From the NCBI GenBank assembly GCA_041691315.1, contig JBEPUW010000001.1:145964-209963 (forward strand): a stretch of 64,000 bases of DNA, given 5' to 3'. A program made the position numbers and the translations under genes. The notes beneath the pieces were generated by a model. It was given only the letters and a program-made list of their open reading frames with translations, did no database searches and was not told the origin of the DNA. The DNA is from Poindextera sp041691315 (GTDB lineage: Bacteria > Pseudomonadota > Alphaproteobacteria > Caulobacterales > Caulobacteraceae). This document shows, in pieces, positions 52,801 through 59,380 of the stretch; position 1 is the stretch's first letter, and each line of letters opens with the position of its first letter.

Positions 52801-52930
52801 CCTCGGTGGTGGGGGCCGGCGGTTGCATCGGGAAGGGCGCGTTGGGGGCGCCGGCCTCGGTCTGGGCAAGCGCCAACCCGCACCAGACAAACGCCAACGC
52901 CGCGCCAAGAAGGCCGGACTTAAACCGCAA
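49829..52930 (-). CDS. Gluzincin metallopeptidase / beta-propeller / outer-membrane barrel protein
   Basis: About 1033 residues. I choose the TTG at 52930 because GGGGGGAC is 4-6 nt upstream and it begins a clean signal peptide (MRFKSGLLGAALAFVWCGLA, cleavage after ALA-Q); the frame itself opens at 52984 inside a palindrome. A Pro-rich stretch follows. The zinc motif is H174-E-L-T-H178 (in MNHELTHVATM), with a presumed third ligand Glu in WYLEGSAVFMETW, as in peptidase MA/M1-like gluzincins. Residues about 370-700 hold PD40-type propeller blades (FSPDGKYLYGSSYY, ISPDGTLLSVS). The last 300 look like an outer-membrane barrel. Operon with prsW. Confidence 0.85.
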   Translation of the reverse strand: MRFKSGLLGAALAFVWCGLALAQTEAGAPNAPFPMQPPAPTTEGGPVAAPPSPGESNAAQPTPPKPPAAPGFLDEIDLNSLQTKDLRLLYFDPSETYLTPYVARSFENSMAFQQKTWGWKPWDKTTVLLKDFSDYGNAAARGSPNNAILVDIAPLSQTFETFSAGERFFTLMNHELTHVATMDVWNSTDARWRTFFGGKPMPLQDHPESILYNYLATPRVNVPRWYLEGSAVFMETWMAGGYGRAQGAYDEMVFRAMVRDKARFYSPLGLESEGTAVDFQVGVNEYLYGTRFMSYLALTRSPEKLVQWLRRDEGSAPYYSVQFKKVFGQSLDEVWNQWIAWEHGFQAANLASVSQYPLTPLQHLSPRALGSVSRAFIDPKTGDMVGAFRSLGVIGHVGVLSLGSGQIRHLVDIKGAMLYQVTSLAYDPDSEKAYYTTDNYAYRDLMQVDVATGQTKMLIRDGRIGDLVVNPRDKSIWGLRHLNGLVTLVRVDPPYTGWTQVHTFPYGRIVFDPDISPDGTLLSVSVGEINGDQSVKVYRIADLGEGEPQSIAELKLGTSQPESFVFSPDGKYLYGSSYYTGASNIYRLDLATQKVDAVSNASTGLFRPIPQADGSMVAFEYTGQGFTPVKFTPKPLDDVGSIKFLGTQVADQHPEVKSWAVGSPAKVPLDSLIIAQDKYSPFHAMRLGAEYPVIEGYKGQVVYGWHFIFEDPMQFDQLTLTGGYSPTGNLSRGEQWHADVDFHTIAWNFEYWHNDAGFYDLFGPTERARKGDAFIADYHKPLIYDLPRELDFTAKVARYIGLDTLPGAQNVSTGRQDTDITSVRVALTYTDTTKSLGAVDYERGLLWNLAYDDDVSDGGNYPKARGGFGAGVPIGANHASVWVYGAAGIAGGTSSNPLGSFYLGAFGNNYVDDGEVKRYRDWDSFPGFAIDAITARGFAKGLVEFNLPPLRFAEIGRPSLYLSSVRPALFAGVLQVEQPGGAPGRTLESLGGQVDLNFTAALRLPMTLSFGAAEGLERGQPGHTELMVSLKIL

Positions 52931-52957
52931 TGCGTCCCCCCGGACCCCCAGATCACG

Positions 52958-52984
52958 ATGATTTTGGATCGAATCCAAAATCAT
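52958..52984. promoter_or_regulatory. Perfect inverted repeat upstream of peptidase-propeller gene
   Basis: 12-bp arms at 52958-52969 and 52973-52984 are perfectly complementary around CGA (arm ATGATTTTGGAT). It sits about 28 bp upstream of the proposed TTG start, a position suited to an operator or an mRNA hairpin. A second palindrome follows at 52989. Confidence 0.5.
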
Positions 52985-52988
52985 AAAC

Positions 52989-53000
52989 GTGATCGATCAC
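52989..53000. promoter_or_regulatory. Palindrome GTGATCGATCAC
   Basis: Perfect 12-bp palindrome four bases beyond the inverted repeat at 52958-52984 in the same intergenic region. Its half site GTGATC also occurs in the palindrome before the second TonB receptor. Possible operator half of a composite control site. Confidence 0.35.
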
Positions 53001-53066
53001 TAAGAGTTAGAGCGGGTTGCGGGCGGAAAACCGCTTCGCACTTTTCCTCAACCCGCTCTGATAAGC

Positions 53067-54665
53067 TTACTGGCTAAGCGCCTTGGCGAAACCCGGGCTG
53101 GACAAGGCGGCCCCGAACGCCGGATTGGCCGCCAGAGCCGCGAAGGCCGGCTGACTGGCCGCGGATTGGAAGGCCGCCGCATTCGACGCCAGCGCCGACA
53201 TCGCCTTTGGATTGGCCGCCAGGGCCTGGAAGGCCTGGGCGTTGGCGGCCATCGAGGCGAAGGCCTGCGGGTTTTGCGCCATGATCGACGCCGCCTGGGC
53301 GTTGATGCCCGACGCCGCCATATTGGCCGCCGCCGCGCGCGAGGCGAAGGCCTGGGCGCTTACGGCCATGGAGGCCAGCGCCTGCGGGTTGGCGGCCAGG
53401 GCCTGGAAGGCCTGGGCGTTGGCGGCCAGCGCCTGGAATGCCTTGGCGTTCGACGCCATGGCCGAGAAGGCCTGCGAATCGGCGCGGATCGCCGACATCG
53501 CCTTGGCGTCCTGAGCCAGGGCCTGGAAGGCCTGGGCGTTGGCGGCCATCGAGGAGACCGCCTTGGGGTTGGAAGCCGCGGCGGCGAAGGCCTGCGGGTT
53601 TCCGGCGTAGGCCGCAAAGGCCTTCGGGTTGGCCGCCATGGCCTGGAAGGCGGCCGGCTGGCTGGCGAAGGCCGAGAAGGCCTTGGCGTTCGACGCCATG
53701 GCCGAGAAGGCTTGGCTGTTGGAGGCCATGGCGCTCATCGATTGGGCCGAAGTCGCCGCGCTGGAGAACTGAGCCGCCGACTGGGCGGCGCTGGCCAGGG
53801 CGGCGGGATCGGCCGCCAGCGCGTGGAAGGCCTGGGCATTGGCGGCCATGGCCGAGAACGCACTCGAACTCGCCGCGATCTTGAAAGCCTGGGCGTTGGA
53901 GGCGAGCGCCTGGAATGCCTTGGCGTTCGACGCCATCGCCGAGAAGGCCTGCGAATCGGCGCGGATTGCCGACATCGCCTTGGCGTCCTGGGCCAGGGCC
54001 TGGAAGGCCTCGGCGTTGGCGGCCATCGAGGAAACCGCCTTGGCGTTCGAAGCCGCCGCGGCGAAGGCCTGCGGGTTGCCGGCGTAAGCGGCGAAGGCCT
54101 TGGGGTTGGCCGCCATGGCCTGGAAGGCGGCCGGCTGGCTTGAGAAGGCGGCGAAGGCCTGGGCGTGCGAAGCCATGGCCGCGAACATGTGCGGGTCGGC
54201 GGAGAGCGCACTCATCGCCTTGGCGTTGGAAGCCATGACGCTGAAGGCCTGGGAACTGAAGGCCTGGCTCGTGGCTGCCTGAGCGGCCATCTGGGCGAAC
54301 GCCTTCGGGTCCTGCGCCAGGGCGGTGAAGGCCTTCGGATTTTGCGCCATGGCGCTGAGCGCCGCCGGGTTCTGCGCCAGCGCCTGGAAGCCCGGATCCA
54401 TCGCCAGCTGGCGGAAGGACGGGTTCTTGACCATCAGCTCGAAGGCGTCGGTCTGCATCAGCGCCGGCACCGAGTCGTCGCCGAGCTGGACATCCTGGTT
54501 CTGCAGCTGGCTGGAGCGATAGCGCTCCGCCGGGGCGATCGTGCCCGAGACTGGCGCCCCCCGGAGCGGATAGGCGTGGCCGAAATAGACCACCCCGCCG
54601 GTCACGACGATCAGCGCAGCGCCCGCGAGCGCCATTATTCTGGTGTTGGAAAGCCTCTCGGCCAT
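53067..54665 (-). CDS. Membrane-anchored decapeptide-repeat protein
   Basis: About 532 residues from the ATG at 54665, preceded by GGGGG at a 6-nt distance; the frame opens at 54722. An N-terminal uncleaved-looking helix (IMALAGAALIVVTGGVVYF) anchors it to the inner membrane or acts as a signal. From about residue 80 to the end it consists of some 45 near-perfect 10-residue repeats, consensus A-F-x-A-(M/L)-A-x-(N/D)-(A/P)-(K/Q), with a few slips. The composition is dominated by Ala, with almost no Cys, Trp or Gly. Each repeat probably forms a short helix or solenoid turn. No family is recognised. It shares strand with the peptidase-propeller gene but a 136-bp control region lies between. Confidence 0.85.
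   Translation of the reverse strand: MAERLSNTRIMALAGAALIVVTGGVVYFGHAYPLRGAPVSGTIAPAERYRSSQLQNQDVQLGDDSVPALMQTDAFELMVKNPSFRQLAMDPGFQALAQNPAALSAMAQNPKAFTALAQDPKAFAQMAAQAATSQAFSSQAFSVMASNAKAMSALSADPHMFAAMASHAQAFAAFSSQPAAFQAMAANPKAFAAYAGNPQAFAAAASNAKAVSSMAANAEAFQALAQDAKAMSAIRADSQAFSAMASNAKAFQALASNAQAFKIAASSSAFSAMAANAQAFHALAADPAALASAAQSAAQFSSAATSAQSMSAMASNSQAFSAMASNAKAFSAFASQPAAFQAMAANPKAFAAYAGNPQAFAAAASNPKAVSSMAANAQAFQALAQDAKAMSAIRADSQAFSAMASNAKAFQALAANAQAFQALAANPQALASMAVSAQAFASRAAAANMAASGINAQAASIMAQNPQAFASMAANAQAFQALAANPKAMSALASNAAAFQSAASQPAFAALAANPAFGAALSSPGFAKALSQ
53418..54140 (-). repeat. Internal segmental duplication within the decapeptide-repeat gene
   Basis: A block of about 81 residues is repeated almost unchanged: roughly 53895-54140 and again 53418-53663, offset 477 bp. 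Both copies begin at QPAAFQAMAANPKAFAAYAG and run through AMSAIRADSQAF to SNAKAFQALA. The block is longer than one repeat unit, so it arose by duplication of an array segment on top of the decapeptide periodicity. Confidence 0.85.
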
Positions 54666-55026
54666 GATCGCCCCCATCAGCGAATGTGAATGTGACGGTA
54701 GCGTCACAATGTGGCCTGTCACTCTATTCGAGAACGGCGTTCAGTCAACGTCGGTCGCCCGCCGCACCACGATAATCACGGAGCTCGCCGATCGGCGCTC
54801 TTCTTCTTGTTGTCGGCGGCTGGACCTGATGGGCGCCGGCCAGGGCGGGCCTCGACGCCGGTTCGCCATAACCGCGACCAGGAACCGTCTGGGATAGGGG
54901 GTTTCTGTACAGACGGCCCGAGAGACGTCGTCGGAGGCAACCCCATGCCCGTCGGCAATCACAGACAACAGCTTCCGTTCGTCGCGCTGCCCCAAGCCCG
55001 GAGAGGGTCCGGCAGGCGGACGCCAA
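54666..55026. other. Gap without recognised gene
   Basis: The region upstream of the decapeptide-repeat gene. Open frames are present on both strands but are rich in Arg and Pro, lack plausible ribosome-binding sites and resemble no protein I know. It should contain the promoter for the minus-strand repeat protein. No repeat or IS was seen. Confidence 0.4.
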
Positions 55027-55080
55027 GCCGCGGCGCGCCGTCAGATGCGCCGCGGCCCGGCCGACCCTTTCATGGGTCGG
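55027..55080 (-). terminator. Tandem hairpins after alanine-rich lipoprotein gene
   Basis: Two perfect stems: CCGACCC/GGGTCGG with a 6-nt loop (55061-55080), then GCCGCGGCGC/GCGCCGCGGC with a 10-nt loop (55027-55056). They begin 5 bp after the lipoprotein stop on the minus strand. No clear U-tract follows, so termination efficiency is uncertain; an mRNA-stabilising role is the alternative. Confidence 0.4.
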
Positions 55081-55084
55081 AGCC

Positions 55085-55408
55085 TCAATGGGTATCTGAT
55101 GCGGCCCTCGCCGCTGCATCCGCCTTACGTGCCGCCACGCCTCCAGCCGCTTTGGTCGCGTCAACCGCGTTCCCGGCGGCAGCAGCCGTGTTGTCAGCTG
55201 CGTGATCCGCAGCCGCTCCCGCATGGTCTGCCGCGGCTGCGGTAGAATTGCCGGCGTCGGTCGCCGTTTGAGCCGCTGCGGCGCCGGCATTGTCGGCAGC
55301 TGCGGCCGCGTTACCTCCCGCCGCGGCAGCGTCGTTCTTAGCTGCTGGCGAGCACGCGCAGACGGCAAGCGCCAGTAAGGCCACCGCTCCAAAATCTAAA
55401 ACGCGCAT
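55085..55408 (-). CDS. Alanine-rich lipoprotein
   Basis: 107 residues from the ATG at 55408, which has AAGGAG 6 nt upstream; a Met at 55435 is less likely. The signal MRVLDFGAVALLALAVCAC ends in a lipobox-like V-C-A-C. The mature protein is about half alanine, with repeated D-N/H-A-G/A-A-A-A units such as AADNAGAAAA and AADHAGAAAD, predicted to form a long amphipathic helix resembling LEA-like stress proteins or Lpp-like envelope spacers. The function is unknown. It is on the same strand as the downstream decapeptide-repeat gene. Confidence 0.75.
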   Translation of the reverse strand: MRVLDFGAVALLALAVCACSPAAKNDAAAAGGNAAAAADNAGAAAAQTATDAGNSTAAAADHAGAAADHAADNTAAAAGNAVDATKAAGGVAARKADAAARAASDTH

Positions 55409-55535
55409 TAGGTTCTCCTTCGCTGATAGGGCCAAGAAACGTGACCAACCGTGTTGTTAACGCCGGGCCGGGGTGGCCCTCGCAAAATTGCGTCTGATGA
55501 CACGTACGGCCCGCTTGCCATGCGCGGGCGGACGT

Positions 55536-55796
55536 TCAGACCGTCCGACGGCGGATAACCATGTGGTAGATGACCAGGACGATGACCGCGCCAATGACGG
55601 CCACGAACATGCTGTAGAGATTGAGCCCGGTGACCCCCGCCGCTCCAAAGAAGCGGTTAAAGACAAAGCCGCCCACAAACGCCCCGACCACCCCAAGAGC
55701 GATATCCAGTATTAGTCCTTCGCCAGTCTTGTTGATCAATTTGCTGGCGATGAACCCGGAAATCAGCCCGAGCACGATCCACGCTAATATGCTCAT
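55536..55796 (-). CDS. GlsB/YeaQ/YmgE-family small membrane protein
   Basis: 86 residues with three hydrophobic helices: LAWIVLGLISGFIASKLI, ILDIALGVVGAFVGGFVF and LYSMFVAVIGAVIVLVIYHM. It matches the transglycosylase-associated/GlsB family, small Gly-rich inner-membrane proteins often induced by envelope, acid or stationary-phase stress. The name does not imply enzyme activity. It lies upstream of the alanine-rich lipoprotein on the same strand, 127 bp away. Confidence 0.9.
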   Translation of the reverse strand: MSILAWIVLGLISGFIASKLINKTGEGLILDIALGVVGAFVGGFVFNRFFGAAGVTGLNLYSMFVAVIGAVIVLVIYHMVIRRRTV

Positions 55797-55998
55797 ATCA
55801 GGCTCCCTGTGCGCCAGCCATGGGGCCGGACTGAAAGAGCAAACTCATAGCTTAGCCGTTAGTTCCGCGCCCCGTTCGGCACAGATCGCCGGCTCTGCGG
55901 CGGCCGGCGAAAAAAGTCAGCGGAGCAAGTGGCGGTGCTGTCAGTCCAACGGCAACTTGTCTCCGGGCGGGCGCAGTGATCCCAAACCCGACGGGGGT
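55797..55998. other. Gap beside IS remnant
   Basis: No gene seen. The sequence between the GlsB-family start and the stop codon of the transposase remnant probably contains the GlsB promoter and the decayed end of the former insertion sequence. No terminal inverted repeat could be assigned with confidence. Confidence 0.4.
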
Positions 55999-56320
55999 TT
56001 AGGCCACGACTGACCGCCAGGCCACCAGTGCGGCGGCCCGTCTCTCCTTGTAGATTTTCCGACTGACGAGGTGGCGCTCCTGACTGAAATGGTTGTGGAC
56101 CGAGGCGTGAACCGAGGCGAATTTCTGGAGTGTTTTCATACTCCGAAATCGAGCCATATCTCGTCGTCGAAATGGAAGGTGGCTGTTCTCGACGCGGTTG
56201 TTCAGATGCCGGCCCGTTACCTGGCGATCGGTGGCCCCGATCTCCTTCAGGGCGGCGCCCTATGAGCGCAGGCAGTCGGTCACCACAGCCCGCAGCCCGT
56301 CGAGTAGCTGCCTGCTTTTG
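55999..56320 (-). pseudogene. C-terminal remnant of IS6-family (IS240-like) transposase
   Basis: On the minus strand one frame reads ALKEIGATDRQVTGRHLNNR, then VENSHLPFRRRDMARFRSMK, then TLQKFASVHASVHNHFSQER and ERRAAALVAWRSVVA before TAA (56001-55999). This is the end of an IS6-family DDE transposase, with the N-R-x-E-N-S-H segment containing the last catalytic Glu. An in-frame TAG interrupts TDCLRS-stop-GAALKEI, and further upstream frame similarity fades into stops. The N-terminal HTH and the first two catalytic aspartates are missing. An old, inactive insertion between GlsB and the PilZ genes. Confidence 0.8.
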
Positions 56321-56355
56321 TCCGGTCCTTAATACTCGTCTGCTAGCCTGGTTCG

Positions 56356-56766
56356 GTGAGATACGCAGCGGAAACACCTCAACCCGCCGAACGGCGCGAC
56401 GCGTCGCGCGTGCCGACGACATTACGCGGCAAGGTATTTCCAGGCGGCCTGGATTGCATCATCGCCGACTATAGTCAGACCGGCGCCCGCCTGCGCTTCA
56501 TCGGACCGCCACCGGCGGATGACTGCGTAGTGGTCATCTGGTCAACCGGTGTCGCGCTTGAGGCCAAGCGGTGCTGGCGCGACGGCGCCGAGGCTGGATG
56601 GCGGTTTTCAAGGCGTTTCGATCTGCGGGGGGCGGTTCCGAACCGCCTTGCCGCGGTGAAGGCGCAATGGCTGGATCGTCGCCCCAGGCTGCGGCGTCGC
56701 CAACTCAAGGCTGTCGGGGTGATGATCGACTATAGAGGCAGTCCCAGAGCGGTGCAGCTGAGCTAG
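56356..56766 (+). CDS. PilZ-domain protein (putative c-di-GMP receptor) 1
   Basis: 136 residues starting at GTG. PilZ motif 1 is in ERRDASRVPTTLRG (R14-xxx-R18), and motif 2 is DYSQTGARLRF (D38-x-S-x-x-G), the two elements that wrap around c-di-GMP. One domain only, so it probably acts as an adaptor for motility, envelope or polysaccharide functions. It converges with a second PilZ gene 49 bp away. A short basic linker and tail (WLDRRPRLRRRQLKA) follow the barrel. Confidence 0.82.
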   Translation: MRYAAETPQPAERRDASRVPTTLRGKVFPGGLDCIIADYSQTGARLRFIGPPPADDCVVVIWSTGVALEAKRCWRDGAEAGWRFSRRFDLRGAVPNRLAAVKAQWLDRRPRLRRRQLKAVGVMIDYRGSPRAVQLS

Positions 56767-56815
56767 CGGGACGAGGCGGCATGGAGAAAGCGCGCCTAGA
56801 CGATCAGCGGTCAGC

Positions 56816-57250
56816 TTAGCTTACAGCGTTGATCCAGACAGCGCGCAGCTTGCGGCCCATGCCGCTAGCCGCCTCGCCCAGATCAATCGGCTCGCCCAGA
56901 GACACGCCCGCGTTGGGATAGCGCCTCCAAGCCAGACTCGCTTCGTAGGCCATGCCGGAACTGATCGCGATCAGCCAAAACCCCACGGGCACAAGAAAGC
57001 TTTCGGGAATGGTCAATCGCGCGCCCCGATCCGAGACGTCGCGAATCTGGCAGCGGAATATGCTGTTGAACTCTCGATTGACCACCATGGCGCTCAGCAG
57101 CACCCTTCGGCGTTGAGCGCCGCGCTTATCCTGATCCAACGGCCGGAATGGATGGGCCGTGTCCTCGCTGACTGCGAGGTCCCTGAGCTTGACCTGCATC
57201 AAGCCGGGTACGCGATTGTCTAGTGCGTATGAGGAAATCCGCTGCATCAT
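56816..57250 (-). CDS. PilZ-domain protein 2
   Basis: About 144 residues from the ATG at 57250 (AAAGGTGG just upstream); a TTG at 57286 would lengthen it. The PilZ domain is in the second half: QRRRVLLSAMVV, then RDVSDRGARLTIPESFLVPV with the D-x-S-x-x-G element, and a last strand SLAWRRYPNAGVSLGEPI. The R-R-R replaces the usual R-x-x-x-R, so c-di-GMP binding is less certain than in the neighbouring protein. The N-terminal 60 residues are of unknown type. Confidence 0.72.
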   Translation of the reverse strand: MMQRISSYALDNRVPGLMQVKLRDLAVSEDTAHPFRPLDQDKRGAQRRRVLLSAMVVNREFNSIFRCQIRDVSDRGARLTIPESFLVPVGFWLIAISSGMAYEASLAWRRYPNAGVSLGEPIDLGEAASGMGRKLRAVWINAVS

Positions 57251-57405
57251 CCACCTTTGCGTTGGACGCCTGTGGAAGGAGGCCAAGAGTCACCGTGTAG
57301 ACTAGCTGGCTTAACCGATGGTTGACCGCGTCGGGCCGCGCGCGGCTGGAAGGCGGAGTCTTCTTCCGGAGGGCGGTGCGACGTGGATGCGGAGCTGCGA
57401 ACCCG

Positions 57406-57708
57406 TCAGCACCGGCTCCGAACAGACGCAAGCAAAGTCACGATAAGAGCGGCGTCGGCGGAGCGGTTCATATGCATCGGTCCATGATCGACCAGTTTCG
57501 GGGAATAGGGCAACGGCAGGTTCCACCCCGAACCGACGTTGGCGACGTCCGCTCTCCGGCCGCAGGGCTGAAGCCCACATCGCCGCCATGAGGCCGCCCT
57601 TACGGCCTGCGTGTTCTGGCGCATCTGCACGGCGACAAAGATCAGGGAAACGAGCACCGCAATGCCGCTGATGAGGCTGCCGAGCGCCGCAAGGTCGGAG
57701 AGTGTCAC
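57406..57708 (-). CDS. Short membrane protein, possibly truncated
   Basis: About 100 residues from the GTG at 57708 (GGGGGAC upstream). The N-terminus VTLSDLAALGSLISGIAVLV continuing to SLIFVAVQMRQNTQAVRAAS is characteristic of a widespread one-helix protein type of about 150-200 residues. After QAVRAAS the sequence becomes Cys/Arg-rich and loses resemblance, suggesting a frameshift or decayed C-terminus. Function unknown. Confidence 0.45.
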   Translation of the reverse strand: MTLSDLAALGSLISGIAVLVSLIFVAVQMRQNTQAVRAASWRRCGLQPCGRRADVANVGSGWNLPLPYSPKLVDHGPMHMNRSADAALIVTLLASVRSRC

Positions 57709-58129
57709 GCGATGTCCCCCAAAGGCTCCGGGAGAGGATAGCTGACTTCGATCCACTGCAGACAGCGGCTCGTCCGATGTGGCCCGTTTCTCCCCCGTTC
57801 AGCGCCGGCCGGGAAGCGAAAGTATCTTCCGCGAGCAATGGCTTAGGGTTGGTCTCGGGCGAGAAATCGGGCCACGAGTGCTTTGGTCCGTGGATAGCGC
57901 GGCGTTCGCCTGCCGCTCTCTCGCAAACAGAGCCCAGGCTGCTCATATGTAAAATCGATTGTTCTTATAATTGGCATAGATTTTCCCCATGAGGCAGCGC
58001 TGGCTCTGAACGACCGCACCGAGTTCATTCGGCTAAGGGGTCACGTCCCATACTGTTTGGACAATCTGCTAAGCGCCTTCATCCAACGGGCGCTACAACG
58101 CGTATCTTACGGCGAATGGGAGAAAAACC
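57709..58129. other. Gap without recognised gene
   Basis: 421 bp. Small frames exist on both strands without support. The right end holds the ribosome-binding site GGGAGAAAA of the lipocalin gene, with its promoter presumably upstream. Nothing else recognised. Confidence 0.4.
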
Positions 58130-58672
58130 ATGCGCTCGTTGTTGATCGCCGCCTGCGTCATGCTGGCCGCCGGATGCGCCACCCGCAGTCAAATCGATCC
58201 AACATTGCGCCCCGTCACCAGGGTCGATGCAGGTAAATTCTACACTGGGACTTGGTATGAGATCGGCAGACGGCCGATGAAGTTGACCGACGGCTGCGTC
58301 GCGGGGGGAACGACCTACACGCCACAGGGCGGTGAGAACATCCAGGTGCTGGACTTCTGCCATGACAAGTCACCCAAAGGTAAGCTGAAGACCATCGGCG
58401 GACCCGCCCACATCGTAGACCCGGGCGAGAACGCCAAGTTGCAGGTCAATTATCGCTTCGCGGGCCTTATCCCGATCCGGCGGGACTACTGGGTTTTAAA
58501 GCTAGCCGACGACTACAGTTGGTTTATCTCCGCCGACCCGACCTTCCATGATTTGTGGATTTACACTCGCAATCCCCAACCAAGTCGCGCGCAGATCGAC
58601 GCGCTGATCGTGGACGCCAGGGCGCTTGGCTATGACACATCGCTTCTAGAGTTTCCGACTACCGGTCGCTAG
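58130..58672 (+). CDS. blc: Lipocalin-family outer-membrane lipoprotein (Blc-like)
   Basis: 180 residues. Lipoprotein signal MRSLLIAACVMLAAGC with lipobox L-A-A-G-Cys16. Lipocalin motif 1 appears as FYTGTWYEIGRRP, the later motif as YRFAGLIPIRRDYWVLKLAD, and the third as DLWIYTRNP. Bacterial lipocalins bind lysophospholipids or other lipids at the outer membrane and are induced under envelope stress. GGGAGAAAAACC precedes the ATG. Monocistronic by context. Confidence 0.92.
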   Translation: MRSLLIAACVMLAAGCATRSQIDPTLRPVTRVDAGKFYTGTWYEIGRRPMKLTDGCVAGGTTYTPQGGENIQVLDFCHDKSPKGKLKTIGGPAHIVDPGENAKLQVNYRFAGLIPIRRDYWVLKLADDYSWFISADPTFHDLWIYTRNPQPSRAQIDALIVDARALGYDTSLLEFPTTGR

Positions 58673-58846
58673 CCGTCGCGAGTGTTTCCGGACAACCCTC
58701 AGCACAAAATGCAGCACGATCTGAACCTGTATTGACCAGCCAAGCACCCCTGTGTTGCTCGCGCCGCAGTATGTGGCCAGATATGGCCGCTGGACGTAAG
58801 ATTTGCGGCTGAGCCGCAAGACCGCAGGTCCTATCGCAAGCCTCCT

Positions 58847-59380
58847 TCAATTCACCTGACGCTTGCTGAGTTTTCGCGCAAGCGTGCGCCGGTGCATGCC
58901 GAGGCGCCGGGCCGCCTCGGAGATGTTGAATTCGGTTTCCGCGAGTGTCTCGTGAATGCGTTCCCATTCGAGGGTCTTGATTGACGTCGGACGCAGGCTG
59001 ATCGGGACCCGTGGATTTCCCTCGCTCTTGGCGAACGCAGCCTCAATGTCGTCGCTGTTCGAGGGTTTTGCGAGATAGTGGCAGGCCCCGAGTTTGATCG
59101 CTTCGACCGCCGTCGCGATGCTGGCGAAGCCCGTCAGCACAATGATCTGCATGGCCGGGTCGAATTCGTGCAGCGCCTTGACACAGGCGAGACCCGACTC
59201 TCCCGCGAGCTTCAGATCGACGACAGCGTATCTAGGCTCTACGTGCTGCAGGATCGCCATCATTCCGGCCAAGTCCGGGGCGCGGTAGACCGCATAGTCC
59301 TTGCGCTCGAACGACCGCTGTAGCGCGGCGGCAAACTTCTCGTCGTCCTCAACTATGATGAGCTCGGCCGCAGCAGTCAT
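58847..59380 (-). CDS. Redox response regulator, ActR/PrrA/RegA family
   Basis: 177 residues. Receiver domain with acidic pocket IVEDDEKF, phospho-acceptor Asp55 in AVVDLKLAG, Thr in VLTGFAS and Lys in LAKPSN. A proline-containing linker leads to a Fis-type HTH (ETEFNISEAARRLGMHRRTL), the arrangement and length of the RegA family. Family members activate genes for respiration and energy metabolism when the quinone pool is reduced. The start overlaps the kinase stop by 4 bp. Last gene of the cyo-linked operon. Confidence 0.93.
   Translation of the reverse strand: MTAAAELIIVEDDEKFAAALQRSFERKDYAVYRAPDLAGMMAILQHVEPRYAVVDLKLAGESGLACVKALHEFDPAMQIIVLTGFASIATAVEAIKLGACHYLAKPSNSDDIEAAFAKSEGNPRVPISLRPTSIKTLEWERIHETLAETEFNISEAARRLGMHRRTLARKLSKRQVN

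Noticed and set aside
53067..54665. Regular DNA repeats that could suggest a CRISPR array
   Set aside because: The 30-bp period is the codon image of a decapeptide repeat in one open frame; there are no unique spacers and no cas genes.
54711..55392. Frames of 164 and 215 codons on opposite strands
   Set aside because: Arg/Pro-rich translations without ribosome-binding sites; the region also contains the supported lipoprotein gene and its hairpins.
57311..57946. A 211-codon minus-strand frame
   Set aside because: No domain, atypical composition, and it overlaps a better-supported short membrane-protein frame; not listed as a gene.
58803..58819. TTGCGGC-TGA-GCCGCAA hairpin downstream of the response regulator
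   Set aside because: The stem is only 7 bp and no run of T follows on the minus strand, so a terminator call is not supported.
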